From Tridacna crocea (Eukaryota > Mollusca > Bivalvia > Cardiida > Cardiidae): a DNA stretch of 64,000 bases. The DNA is taken from positions 58,640,962-58,704,961 of the forward strand of contig OX031062.1 of assembly GCA_943736015.1 (NCBI GenBank), written 5' to 3'. The translations under genes and the position numbers were made by a program. Below are positions 47,699 to 58,910 of this stretch, piece by piece. The stretch's first letter is position 1; every line of letters starts with the position of its first letter. The notes under the pieces were generated by a model. That model saw only the letters and a list, made by a program, of their open reading frames with translations, ran no database searches and had not been told where the DNA came from.

Positions 47699-47702
47699 TT
47701 TC

Positions 47703-48236
47703 TGTTACGAGTCAGGCGTAACTAGAAAGAAGAAGCCAGCAACAAACGATAACAATTAACAGAATTTATTAGCAAAAATATCAAATAAACAGTTACAATA
47801 GTACAAAACAATACCTTAGACGTTAAATTCAGAAGACAAACTATTCCAGTCTTAATTCCAATGTGATCCTGATCCAAACTGAATGTAATCTAAGCACACA
47901 AAGTAATCCTCACTTTAGTCTAGTCTGATCCAAATCCAAACTGAATATAATCCAAGCACAAGATAATCCCCACTGTAGTCTGGCAATCATGTATTAACTA
48001 GTGAACCCTGAGATGTAAAAAGCTTTTCCTTTTATAATAACAGAGAAACTTCCAGAAAATTCATGTTAAAATCAGTTGCATAATTCTTAGTAATCAGATT
48101 GTATAAAGGCCTGGAAACTTCCAGCACAATATTCCACAAGAGAGAATCCAGTTCTAAAAATAGCAACAGGGGAAAACCATTCAAAAATAGATCCACACAT
48201 GAACAAAGCTAATAATAACTGGGTATGTACATAACA
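47703..48236 (-). repeat. Gypsy 5' LTR with promoter
   Basis: 534 bp. Minus-strand TTATAAAAGG near 48028-48037 is a good TATA box. AATAAA (plus TTTATT at 47765-47770) is a likely polyadenylation signal in R. Differences from the other LTR include an A/G at the TTATTARCAAAA site and a second at CAGARAAACTTCC. Confidence 0.9.
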
Positions 48237-48529
48237 CTAGACATTAAGTTTTTTGATAGAAAATATTCTGTTTTCAAGTGTGATTCATTTTGATGCTAAT
48301 AGTTATGCTCACATGAGGTCAATAATAAATTCAGAGTAAGGCTTCTATCATTCAGCTTATTTTTCCAAGGATTTTACCTTTCATGCTAATGAATTAACCT
48401 GTTTGTACTGCCTGACAGCATTTATTGTTTTTGAAGGCCCTCTTTTTCATGGTCATGAACACTTCAATTTGTGTGGTAAAGGGTTAAAAAGCCAGTGGAG
48501 CGATACAGGGCCATCATGGCCCTCTTGTT

Positions 48530-49080
48530 TCTTTTATCCAGTGTATTTCTGAATAATGACTGCACTGATTTCAGTAAAACTTCATAGGCAGTTACAATAT
48601 GTGCATAATTATCACAATTTGGCTACGGTTGAATGAATATCCAATGAGTTACAGCCCTTTCTTTAATTTTTTCCTCTCCATTTCTCAATAACTGTTGGGC
48701 TGATTTTAGTCGAGCATCATTTGAAGTTTTAATATGAAGCCAAGATGTGTATAATATGATTTTTTTATGGTTGAATGATTTTAAATTGAGTTATGTTCCT
48801 CTCATGAATTTTCTTGTCCAATCCATTTCTCAGTAACTACATGATGAATTTTAGTCAGACTTCATAGGAAGTTTCAATATAAAGCAAAAATGTGCATGTC
48901 ATTATTTGGTTATGGTTGAATGATTTCCTAATGAGTTATGGCCCTTTCTTGAACTGTCTTGAATACACAATGGATTTCTGTCAAAATGCAAATGACGTTT
49001 CGGAATAAGTCAAAGATGTGCATGTTGTAATTTGATTATGGTGGAGTGATTTTGCAATGAGGTTTTTTTTTCAGTAATCA
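48530..49080 (+). repeat. Family H tandem monomers
   Basis: Three or four monomers of about 150-170 bp with TTTTAGTCAGACTTCATAGG, AGATGTGCAT and GGTTGAATGATTT. No termini located. Confidence 0.45.
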
Positions 49081-49463
49081 CACTGATATACTGGTAAAGT
49101 GATATCTATTTAAAAGCAGTTATCCATTAGACTCTTCATCAAAGGAAATCTTGGTGAGCAGAGTGCACTGCATCACAAGGGGAATGGCAGAGGAGCCCAT
49201 TCCAGATTTCTTTCCAAAGTTTCTTTGGTTCCAGTATTTATTTGCTGTTTAATAGTTGCTTAACTCTTTGGACAAAGGCATTTTTGCATTTCTGTGACAA
49301 AAAATTATTTCTTGACATGGAGTCAGTGTGGAAACTCTTTACTTTTGTACCAAACCATTCTGCATTCATTTGACATTGAGCTATTTGGTGACAAGGAGCT
49401 AGTTGGGGGTATGATCATGTTAATGTTAACACTACTTAAAGTTGCTTAGATTTGAAGCTTACA
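49081..49463. other. No recognised gene
   Basis: Single-copy-like. Contains TACCAAACCATTCTGCATTC, also found near 4843, so part is repeat-derived. Confidence 0.35.
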
Positions 49464-50178
49464 TTTTTAGCTCACCTGAGCATGAAGTGCTCAGAGTGAG
49501 CTTTTGTGATCACTCACCGTCCGTTGGCATCAGTCTTCTGGCTGTCTGGCATCCGTCCATCCGCCCATTTGTTCATATTTCTTTGTTTACACTAGCATTT
49601 ACAAATATCAACCAGTCACCACCAAACTTGGTCAAAGTATATATGACCATAAGATCTCGGATGAGTCCGATTATGGATCTAAGTGGACCAGAACATTTGG
49701 AGTTATTTGCCCTTGAATTAGAAAAAATGCTATATTTCACTTTGTTTACACTCTAGCATCTACAAATATCAACCAATCAGCACCAAACTTGGTCAAAATA
49801 TTTAAGACTGTAAGATCTCAAATGAGTTTGATTATAGGTGCAATTGGACCAGAACAACTGGAGTTATTTGCCCTTGAACTAGAAAGTTCTTTAGAATTGT
49901 TCTTAGTACGGAGCATAACTTTGTCATCTCCAGTCCAATTGACTTGAAACTTGGCATTTGTGTTAGTTGCAATAAGCACAGTGCTCTGTGAAAGAACCAT
50001 AACTTTACCTCGTAATGACTGAGTTATTTCCCTTTGATCATCACTTTTACAGCATTTGGTACTCGTCTGAAATATAGCTTTGTCATTTACAGCCTGAACA
50101 TCTTCAAATTTGATATGCCTGATTGTTGAAAAATTATGGAGTGCAGTGCACAAGAACCATAACTCTTCCTTGCACCTA

Positions 50179-52289
50179 CAGACCTGTTTACTCCTACGGA
50201 TTTGCCGTAGTTTCTACGGATTTTTCGTTAAAATTACGCCCTATGGCTCGAAAATCGAAAACTATGGATCGTCCCATCAAAATCGGGACATTTCTGTAAA
50301 TAGTGTGTTATTGGTAGTTTCTTAATTGTGGGTACTTAAATATAGATCGTAGGCAGTCAGACGCATGCGCGATTAAAAACCAGAGGGTTTACAAGCCTAC
50401 CCATGACAAGGAGAAGCGTCACCAAGACCCGGATGTTGGGTGATGCAGGGTTCTCATTTGACACGGGACTCCGGATTTTAATGCTTGGAAATCCGAAATG
50501 ACCTGTTTCTGAAGCTCAAAAATATTTGCCTTAGCGTCAATCTGATGCACGAGATTACCAGTCAAAGGGTCATATAAATTATGTCGGATGCATCTGACAA
50601 GAGTGTAGACTATAATAAACATGATCAGTATCAACTGTGTACAGACAGAGCTCTGTTCATCACTCGTAATCAAGCTGGCGAGTAGCGAGTCATTTACATA
50701 CATGAAAACATAATAAAGGTGTTAATCCAATTATCTAGTGTAAAATGACAGGTTTTCAAGTTAACTGCTAACCTAATTAACAAATTTATGTCAAATCATG
50801 TACCAATACTTGTAAAAGAATTAAGCGATTTGAAAAAAAGATCGCTAGAAAAAACGTGAAAACCCATGACACAACAGAAATCAGTTTGACGTCGTCCAAT
50901 CAGAGGCACTTCAAACTATCTTTTCATCTTTTGTAACAAATTTAAACAGTGAATTTATACTTATTTCTTTAAGAAACAACAGGTGAAAGCTAAAATCTCT
51001 GTTTAAAAATTTAGAAAACCTTTTTTTAATGATCAAAATAAACAACAACCATAGATAAGGTGGGGTGGGGGAGGTGGGGGGGGCGTTTGAGACGGAGGTT
51101 ATGCCTTCTTGTCTTAAATTATTAGCGCCTGAAAGAATTGTGAAAGAAAAAGTAATTAGACAAGAAAAGAAGACTTGAATCTTAGGAAATAACATTTAAT
51201 GGACTTTTACATTCTCCCTTTTTCCACAATGTTCTAGGCCAAGAAAGACAAATGAAGTTGTTTCAGCCACATTTGAATTGTTGTCTTCAAATGTCTAACG
51301 TAGTTGTGATCTAGTCAAAATTTTTTGTTATTTGGTAAACAGTACAAAAATGATACTAGAGTCTATTTATTTATCAAGATGAATTGCATACTACGGAAAA
51401 TCTAGCGCGCACCAGAATCAATCTGAGGCCTTTTAAGAACAAAATTAACTGTAAATATTGTCCTGAATTTTGACAATTTTAATTTTTGACACTAGGAATT
51501 TTTTTCTGGTAGGCTTAGAACCACTAGGTGCTAAATGACACAACCCAAGTCAATTTAATGGTCCTAGCAGTGTTGATATTAACTATACTGGTCACACTTA
51601 AGGCATTGGAACTTTCACTTGTAGATTCCCTTTGATCATAAAGTGAAAGTGTCTAAGCTTGAATCTGAGCAAAGGTAGTATTGTCATTTGCTGAGGCTCT
51701 AGTTTTTAAAACAAAAAATAAGATTGCCTTTGCTGAAATTTTGTGTTTTCATGCCCTGCTATAATGTGTTACATGTATCCACAAGTTAACTTCTTGGGTA
51801 TTCTGTAGTGTTTACTTTGTTCTCAACTGATGCAAATATTGCATATTTATGTAGCACTGAAAGCATTTCAGAACAAAGCTGTAGATATGGAGATTCTTTT
51901 GTAGGCTGTATTGGGATTTTCAGAAGAAAACTAGGATGACAAATTAATGTATATACTTCTGAACACTTACAATCGATTTCAGAGCACACACAGGTCTTCA
52001 GCTTGTGGGAGCCTAGCCAGCCCCCAGACCCCTGGCCTTGCATTTTTTTTTTTAACCACATTTCACTTCAATAAAGAGAGAGAGAAAAAAAAAGCAAAAG
52101 CATCACTTTTATCCCTACTTTTATGTGATTGATCGCTTGAAAAGCCTACTAATACATAACCCAGTAATAATTAAGTTTTCATGGTGACAATGAATGCTGG
52201 CAGAAGTAAAAACTACTGATGGCAACCAGAAATTACTGAGAGAAGCTGTCCAAGCTACTGAAAAGCGAAACAAGGGGTAAATAGGTCTG
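50179..52289. mobile_element. Unclassified 2.1-kb TIR transposon, no transposase
   Basis: The ends CAGACCTGTTTACTCC and GGGGTAAATAGGTCTG are complementary at 14 of 16 positions. CACCTA is duplicated at 50173-50178 and 52290-52295. The host Helentron reads through when it is removed. An interior 600-bp stretch is paralogous to 2812-3410. Small ORFs have no recognised domain. A 6-bp duplication does not fit a common superfamily cleanly; 8 bp (hAT) with two changed bases is possible. Confidence 0.6.
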
Positions 52290-52557
52290 CACCTATTTTG
52301 AGTTATTCCCCTTTGACCTTCATTTTTATAGCATTTCTTGCTTGTCTAGAGCAAAACTTTGTGATCTTAAGTAAAAATGACTGGAAATATGGTATGCTTA
52401 CCTGTTGCAATATTTGGAAGTGCAGTGCACAAGACTTGTAACTATACCTCGTGTTGAGTTGTTTCCCTTTGAATGTCATTTTTACTACAACATTTCATGC
52501 CTGTCCAGAATATAACATTGTCATCTCAAGTCAGAACGACTTCAAACTTGGTATGCA

Positions 52558-54414
52558 TGTTTTTAGCTCACTTGAGCACGAAGTGCTCAAAGTGAGCTAT
52601 TGTGATCGATCAATGTCCGTTGTCCGTCCGTCTTTCCAGCCATCCGTCCGTCTGTTCACAATTACAAAAAAATCTTCTCCTCCTAAACTAACAATCAGAT
52701 TTCAATCAAACTTCACAGAAATGATCCCTAGGTGATGCACTTTCAAAAGACTTCAAAGATTTGAATTCAATGAAGAACTCTGGTTGTCATGGCAACAAAG
52801 TGAAAAACTTTAAAATTCTTCTCGTCCAAAACTGTAATGGCTAGAGCTTTCATATTTGGCATGTAGCATTATCTAGTAGCTCTCTACCAAAATACTTCAA
52901 ATTATGTCCCTGATGTAAAGAATTGGGTCTCTGATTTCACTTAGGGATAAAGAAGCAAATCTTTAAAAAATCTCTGTCCCAAACGGTAATGGCCCTCTAC
53001 CAAAATACCCCAAATCATGTCTGTAGTCTTGAAATTGGCCCTATGTTGTGGGTTCTCAGATTTTAGATAGAGATGAAGAAGGAAATCTTAGAAAATCTTC
53101 TTGTCCCAAACCGTAAGGGCTAGAGCTCTCATATCTGGCATGTAGCATGATCTAGTGGCCCTCTACTAAAATACTTCAAATTATCGCCCTAGTGCGGAAA
53201 TTGGCCCTATGTTGTGGGGTCTCAGATTTCACAAGGAGATAAAGAAGAAAATCTTAGAAAATTTTCTTGTCCCAAACCGTAAGGGCTAGAGCTTTCAAAT
53301 TTGGCATGCAGCATCATCTAGTGGCCCTCTACCAAAATGCTTCAAATTATGGCCCTGCTTTGAAAATTAAACCTATTTTGTTGGTCTTGGATTTCACAAA
53401 GAGACAAGGAAGGAAATCTTTAAAAATTTTCATGTCCAAATGGTAATGGCCAGAGCTTTCATATTTGGCATGTAGCATCATCTAGTGGCTCTCTACCAAA
53501 ATACTTCAAATTATGTCCCTGATGTAAAGAATTGGGTCTCTGATTTCACTTAGGGATAAAGAAGCAAATCTTTAAAAATCTCCGTCCCAAACGGTAATGG
53601 CCAGAGCTTTCATATTTGGCATGTAGCATCATCTAGTGGCCATCTACCAATATACCTCAAATTATGGCCCTAGTGTTGAAAATGGCCCCATATTGTGGGT
53701 TCTCGTATTTCACAAAGCGATAAAGAAGGAAATCTTAGAAAATCTTCTTCTCCCAAACAGTAAGGGCTTGAGCTTTCATATTTGGTATGTAGTGTCATCT
53801 AGTGGCCCTCTACCAAAATACTTTAAATTATGGTCCTGGTGTGAAAGTTAGCTCTATGTTGTTGGTCTCAGATTTCATATAGAGATAAAAAGGGAAATCT
53901 TTAAAAGTCTTCTTGTGAGCACTTTGAGACCACATTTCTAGCTAAGCTGAATTGAAAATTGGTTAGAATGTCTGTCTCAATAAAATCTCATATGAGTCTG
54001 CATTGAATGCTTGTTTGGAATATAACTTTGTCATCTCAAGTAAGAACGACTTCAAAATTGGTATGCGTGTTTGCTGTGATATTGCAGAGTACCGTGTTCA
54101 AGAACAATAACTCTACCTAGCATGGATTTTGAGTAATTCCACTTTGATCTTTATTTTATAAGTATTGTTTGCTTGTCCAGAGTGGAATTTTGAAGTCTCA
54201 AGTCAAATTGTTTGTTGCATTGCCTGCCCCTTGCAACTATTATACCTCCTGGACAAATGGCGGTGGGATTGCATATCTTGCGACAAAATTTGCCGCTCTT
54301 GTTTCATCATCATTAGCCCTTGAACCTCAATATTTGGTAATTATAGTCTTTGTTGTAGACTTTTGCTGCTTAGTACTCAGGTGATCAATATAGGACCACC
54401 ATGATCCTCTTGTT
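52558..54414 (+). mobile_element. Family B Helentron nested in a B/C copy
   Basis: 5' TTTTTAGCTCACTTGAGCAC, an X-box with one mismatch (52783-52796), B monomers spaced about 168 bp, and a 3' end CAGGTGATCAATATA with GGACCACCATGATCC and CTTGTT. The host resumes at GGCAATATTACGGAG, continuing its GGTATGCATGT flank. Confidence 0.7.
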
Positions 54415-54717
54415 TGGCAATATTACGGAGTACAGTGTACAAAAACAATAACTCTACCTAGTGCAGATTTCGAGTAATTCCACTTTGATCCTCATTTTTA
54501 CACTGTTTCTTGCTTGTCCGGAACTGAACTTTGAAATCTCTAGTCAAATTGTGACAATTTGCTGCTCTTGTTTCATTATCATTTGACCTTGAACCTTGAT
54601 ATTTGGTATTTATTTTTAGACCTTTGCTGCTTGGTACTCAGGTGAGCAATATAGGACCATCATGGTCCTCTTGTTTTAGATTACAGCCCATGTAACTTTG
54701 CTGTACTTGCCTTACAG

Positions 54718-54875
54718 GATCCTAATGTTACATCAATATCACCAAACTTTGGCCCAAGTTATGGTGGAACAGTAACAACTTTACTCGGAACCGATCTGGA
54801 TATTGGCAACAGCCTGCATTCTGTACGACTGGATAATGCAGCAAAATGTTCAAGTTTCTCAATTGTTGGCCGAAG
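54718..54875 (+). CDS. Exon of a MET/plexin-type receptor, start of an IPT/TIG domain
   Basis: Exon of 158 nt with acceptor TACTTGCCTTACAG and donor GTATTT. It starts in phase 0 (52 codons) and leaves two bases. It opens with DPNVTSISPNFGPSYGGT, the hallmark start of an IPT domain in plexins and MET/RON (DP-x-V-x-S-I-x-P-x-x-G-P-x-x-G-G-T), followed by GTDL and a single cysteine in NAAKC. The xGNSxH loop after the GTDL strand looks more like MET/RON than a typical plexin, but this does not settle the family. It follows a 30.4-kb intron. The acceptor is only 41 bp downstream of a Helentron 3' end. The product would be a type I membrane protein sensing an extracellular ligand; the kinase or GAP domain is not in the window. 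Confidence 0.8.
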
Positions 54876-55008
54876 GTATTTGTCTCTTAGTTATTTGTCT
54901 TGAATCCTGTTCTAGAGATATCTTCCTATCATAATGAGCATATCGCAGTAAATGATTAAAAGTAACCAATGGTATAAGACACTGTATTATAAACCAAATG
55001 TAATAAAA

Positions 55009-55125
55009 TAACCCTTTACCACTCAATCCCTTCTACTATCAATCCTGAGAAAGACAGCTTTTAAAACAGTGTTGGAAAAGTAGAAAATGCTGATGACCAG
55101 TATTTTGTGCCTACCTTGGCACAGC
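55009..55125. mobile_element. TTAA-type MITE, 3' part missing
   Basis: ATAACCCTTTACCACTCAATCC and a core GGAAAAGTAGAAAATGCTG are present. The right half is absent after a T-run near 55126. Confidence 0.5.
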
Positions 55126-55139
55126 TTTTTTTTTTATCC

Positions 55140-55925
55140 TGCAGTGTCTTGTGTCTGTCGTGCAGTGTGAGGCGTGCATTGTCAAATTTTAACTTGTGTA
55201 CATGCTAGAGGCTACTTTTTCTGTCTGATACTTTTGAGAGTTGATCAGAAGATCTTTCCTGACGATGTTTTGGACAAGTTTTTAAATGGGTCATGTCAGG
55301 TAAAACATTTGGTCACCAAATCTTAGAAAAACCTTTTGTATGCTTATGCTCAAGAGGCCACATTTTCTGTCCAATGCTGTAGAGAGTTGGTAAGAATAAT
55401 CATTGTGTTGAATATATCTTGGATAAGTTTGAAATTGGGTTATGTCAATTCAAAAACTAGGTTACTTGCTCAAGTCCTAAAAAAATCCATGTGAACCCTC
55501 TAGAGGCCATATTTTCAATCCAATACTCTTGAAAGTTGGTCATAAGTTTTGTCTAGATGATATCTCAGGTGACTTTGAAATGGGTCACAAGGTCAAATTA
55601 GAAAAATCTTTCTAACACTTTAGAGGCCACATTTTCAGTCCAAAATTCTTGAAGGATGATCAGATTGCCATGATTATATCTCAGATAGCCAACATTGTTA
55701 GTCCAATGCTCTTGAAAGTTTGTTAGTAGTGTTTTTCAGTCTAATACTCTTGAAGGTATATCAGAATGTTTATCCTGATGCTATCTGGATGAGTTTGAAA
55801 ACACCATGTTAGGTCAAAAACTATTCCACAAGGTCAGATCTTAGAAAAACATTGTGTATGCTCTGAAGGCCATATTTTCTCTTCAATACTCTTCAAAGTT
55901 GGTCAGAACATTTGTCTTGATGACA
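55140..55925 (+). repeat. Family I tandem array
   Basis: Five or six diverged monomers of about 120-130 bp with GAGGCCACATTTTC, CCAATACTCTTGAAAGTTGG and GGTCA. No terminal hairpin. Within the intron between exons 54718 and 58661. Confidence 0.55.
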
Positions 55926-56105
55926 GCTCGCACTATACTTGCACCATAAAGACATGAAGAAATTCTTGAAAATTCTTCTTCTCTGAAACGGCTGGTCAGA
56001 TTTTAAAACAATTTCACAGAACTGTTCCTTGAATGACCCTTTTCAAAAATTGTGTGGGAAATTTTGATAGGTCAAGAAACATGGCTCTGGTGAATGGGAG
56101 CTCCC
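55926..56105 (+). repeat. Family A single-monomer fragment
   Basis: One monomer (GAAATTCTTGAAAATTCTTC, GGTCAAGAAACATGGCTCTG) with no ends. Confidence 0.6.
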
Positions 56106-56263
56106 AATGAAGGTTTACAGACGAAAGATGTTGATGTTGACAAAATGCTTTTAAAAGACTGCGTTAAATAAATAAGAGTTGAATTAACGAATCTCTTTGG
56201 AAACAAACGAGTCCCAGTCTCACAAGATAATAAAGACCAAGTACGTCAACAATGTAAATGTTC

Positions 56264-56459
56264 TTAACTCTTTACCAAACAACAAATTTTTAGACTGGGC
56301 CAAATTCAAAGCATCTGCCAAGCACCAACTTAAATCTTGTTAATATAATTTCCACTTGGTAGGGTATGGTTACCAGCATTTTCTCCTTTTCCCACAATGT
56401 TTTCTATGGGCTTCTTTCTCAGGGTTGTTAAAAGTTTGGATTGTGTGGTAGAGAGTTAA
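56264..56459. mobile_element. TTAA-flanked MITE, complete
   Basis: 196 bp, TTAA-CTCTTTACCAAACAACA to GGATTGTGTGGTAGAGAG-TTAA, with a half core GTTACCAGCATTTTCTCC. Confidence 0.7.
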
Positions 56460-56549
56460 AATAGAAAGCTGGAAATCCAAAATTCTTCAGTTGATTAACC
56501 TTTTCCAAAAATCGCTGTTACGTGAGCTACTCTATGCAAGCATTTCTTA

Positions 56550-57567
56550 CTTTTAGCTAACCTGAACACAAAGTGCTCAAGGTGAGCTATTGTGATCGGT
56601 CAATGTCTTTCGTCCGTCCATCCGTCTGTCCATTCACATTACATAAAAAATCTTCTCCTCTTAAACTAACAATCAGATTTCAGTCAAACTTCCAAGAAAT
56701 GATCCCTAGGTGAGGCACTTTCAAAGTACCTCAAAGATTTGAATTCCACGAAGAACTCTGGTTGCCATGGCAACCAAGAGAAAAAAACTTTAAAAATCTT
56801 CTCATCCAAAACTGTAAGGGCTAAAGCTATCATATTTGGCATGTAGCATTATCTAGTGGCCCTCTACCATACTACTTTAAATTATAGCCCTAGTATTGAA
56901 AATGACCCTATGTTGTGGGTTCTTGGATTTCACATAGAAATAAAGAAGGAAATCTTTAAAAATCTTTTTCCAAACCGTAAGGGCTAGACCTCTCATATAT
57001 GGCATGTAGCATCATCTAGTGGCTCTCTACTAAAATACTTCAAATTATGGCCCTAGTGCGGAAATTGGCACTATGTTGTGGAGTCTCGGATTTCACATTG
57101 AGATAGAAAAGGAAATCTTAGAAAACCTTCTCGTCCCAAACTGTAAGGGCTAGAGCTTTCATATTTGGCATGCAGCATCACCTAGTGACCCTCTACCAAA
57201 GTACTTCAAATTATGGCCTTTGTGTGAAAATTAACCCTATGTTGTTGGTCTTGAATTTCACATAGAGACAAGGAAGGAAATCTTTAAAAACCTTCTTGTC
57301 CCTAATGGTAATGGCCAGAGCTTTCATATTTGGCTTGTAGCTGAATCTAGTGGCCCTTTACCAAACTACTTCAAATTATGGCCCTGTTGTAAAGAATTGG
57401 CCCTATATTATTGGTCTCAGATTTCACATGGTGATAAAGAAGGACATTTTTAAAAATCTCATTGTCCAAAACGGTAATGGCCAAAGCTTTCATATTTGGC
57501 ATGTAGGATCATCTAGTGGCCCTCTGCCAACATACATGTACCTCAAATTATGGCCCTAGTGTTGAAA
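56550..57567 (+). mobile_element. Family B Helentron, 3'-truncated
   Basis: 5' TTTTAGCTAACCTGAACACAA, X-box at 56760-56775, and five or six B monomers ending abruptly at GTGTTGAAAATG. Confidence 0.65.
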
Positions 57568-57793
57568 ATGTTTTGGGACTACACGTGCAACACAACATCC
57601 AAAATGGCGGCGTCTGTCGATCAACAGACTGCACATTTATGCACCAAACTGTACATTTTAGTGACTCAGTTTCAAGTGACTTCAGTTTTCATTGAATTGG
57701 GGCGTTTCTATTTTGGCAGCATGCACGATTCGTGAAATTATAAAACAGGAAAATTTCGCTTAACACGCAGTATAATAAATTCGTTGTATGGTC

Positions 57794-57917
57794 AGGTGGC
57801 AGGGAACTTGGAAACTTGTTCACCGCTGTTGTGAATCATGCCACTACCTTGCCTTCGGCTTAGAGCGCCATGATTAACCACAGCTGTGAACAAGTTTCCA
57901 AGTCCCCTGCCACCTGA
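57794..57917. repeat. Inverted repeat (fold-back)
   Basis: Arms of about 50 bp: GTCAGGTGGCAGGG..ACTTGGAAACTTGTTCAC on the left and its near-complement GTGAACAAGTTTCC..CCTGCCACCTGAC on the right, around a short centre. No TSD identified. Confidence 0.65.
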
Positions 57918-57953
57918 CTTTACAACTAATAATGTGTACCACCTTATAATATT

Positions 57954-58154
57954 TTTGACTAGACCAAATTAAAAGCAATTACAAATTACAAATTTAACTT
58001 AAATTCTTATTTCGATCTTTGATGGGAGTAGGAAATATCATTGAAAAAGAAAAAGGCACTGGTTATTGTTATTTTTTTCTTTTCCTACAAGTTTCCGATA
58101 GCTTTCACTTTCAGGGTTGCGAAAAATCAAGATTTTGGGGCAAAGAGTTAAAAT
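57954..58154. mobile_element. TTAA-type MITE, diverged
   Basis: Contains GACTAGACCAAATTAAAAGC, a core near GGCACTGGTTATTG and an end GATTTTGGGGCAAAGAGTTAA (last part CAAAGAGTTAA). The left TTAA end is not clear. Confidence 0.45.
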
Positions 58155-58660
58155 CCAGAGTAGCCATACACAGCAATTATGTCCCTTTTCTCCTAACCAG
58201 TAAATCTACTTTTTTCCTCTTCTGTCATTGCAAAAATTGTTTTGATGGTTATAATGAGCAATTACTTTCGACAGTTATATATGATAATTTCAAAGGTATG
58301 TGACAAAATATTTGAATATTTGAGTGTAAATGTTACATGATAAAGACAAAGGATATTGCGAAAAGGCTAGAAAGGCTAACGATAAAAGAAATGTCAGACA
58401 AGTTAATTGTGCTTAAACATTTAGCATAATGTAGCAGAATGCTGAAAGAGGAGGAAAAGACATGATCCTGCAACAAGATGGATAAGTAAATTCCCATGTT
58501 GAAACCACAAGTAGAACTGTTCATTTAGATGTGGTATGCAAATGACTCTTGTGATGGATTATCATTACTTTGCACCTTATTGTTTACAACTGTGACCTGA
58601 CATAGTTTTTTTTCCAATCAATATTCTCTTCCAATGACAAAAAAAAAAATCTGTTTTCAG

Positions 58661-58813
58661 TATAAGATGCACAACATCAGTTGTAAACACTCCTGTTAGT
58701 ATATCGAAAGTGAAACTAACGATTGATGGTGAAATTTATGACAGTGAGGTCTCATTCCATTTTCTGCCCTCGCCAGAGATAAAACAGCATACATCTAAGG
58801 AGTCAATAGTAAG
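58661..58813 (+). CDS. Exon of a MET/plexin-type receptor, end of the IPT domain
   Basis: Exon of 153 nt with acceptor ATCTGTTTTCAG and donor GTAAGA. The first T completes the split serine codon from the exon at 54718 (AG + T), giving ...IVGRSIRCTTS. Fifty full codons follow and two bases (AG) remain. The chain holds the second IPT cysteine (RC), the strand KVKLTIDGEIYDS, the aromatic strand SFHFLPSPEI that closes the domain, and a linker into the next repeat. Reading frame, phase and domain order all agree with the flanking exons, so this is very likely real coding sequence. The exon sits in a 1.9-kb island between MITE-like repeats. Confidence 0.8.
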
Positions 58814-58910
58814 GTAAGATGAAAAATTTCATTATCACAGTTTTACAAATAGAAATGTTAAAGAATGTTGGCTAAAGGTTTTCCAAAACAATGAGAACAA
58901 ATGTATCATT

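Larger units (their letters stand above)
42015..48236 (-). mobile_element. Gmr1-type Ty3/gypsy LTR retrotransposon, apparently intact
   Basis: 6222 bp with 534-bp LTRs and a 4-bp target duplication CTAG (42011-42014 and 48237-48240). It has a tRNA-Pro primer binding site, the purine tract AAGGGGGGAAG at the 3' LTR and one uninterrupted gag-pol frame. I found two LTR mismatches in the stretches compared, so insertion is young. It uses minus-strand transcription, opposite to the host receptor gene. Confidence 0.93.
40821..48529 (+). mobile_element. Family E Helentron split by the gypsy retrotransposon
   Basis: 5' TTTTTAGCTCCACTGGCCG and an X-box core at 41018-41031. Monomers of about 165 bp follow (CCATAAGGCCTAGGGCTACC, AGTGGACCTCTACCAA). 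The 3' end is GCCAGTGGAGCGATAC, hairpin AGGGCCATCATGGCCCT and CTTGTT. The subterminal inverted repeat is AGCTCCACTGGC/GCCAGTGGAGC. A MITE 3' remnant (GTGTGGTAAAGGGTTAA) lies just before the terminal module. Confidence 0.7.
49464..54676 (+). mobile_element. Composite family B/C Helentron with two nested elements
   Basis: 5' TTTTTAGCTCACCTGAGCATG, C monomers and later modules, and a 3' end CAGGTGAGCAATATA, GGACCATCATGGTCC, CTTGTT. It is interrupted by a 2.1-kb TIR element (50179-52289) and a family B copy (52558-54414). Its 3' end is 41 bp before the exon at 54718. Confidence 0.7.
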
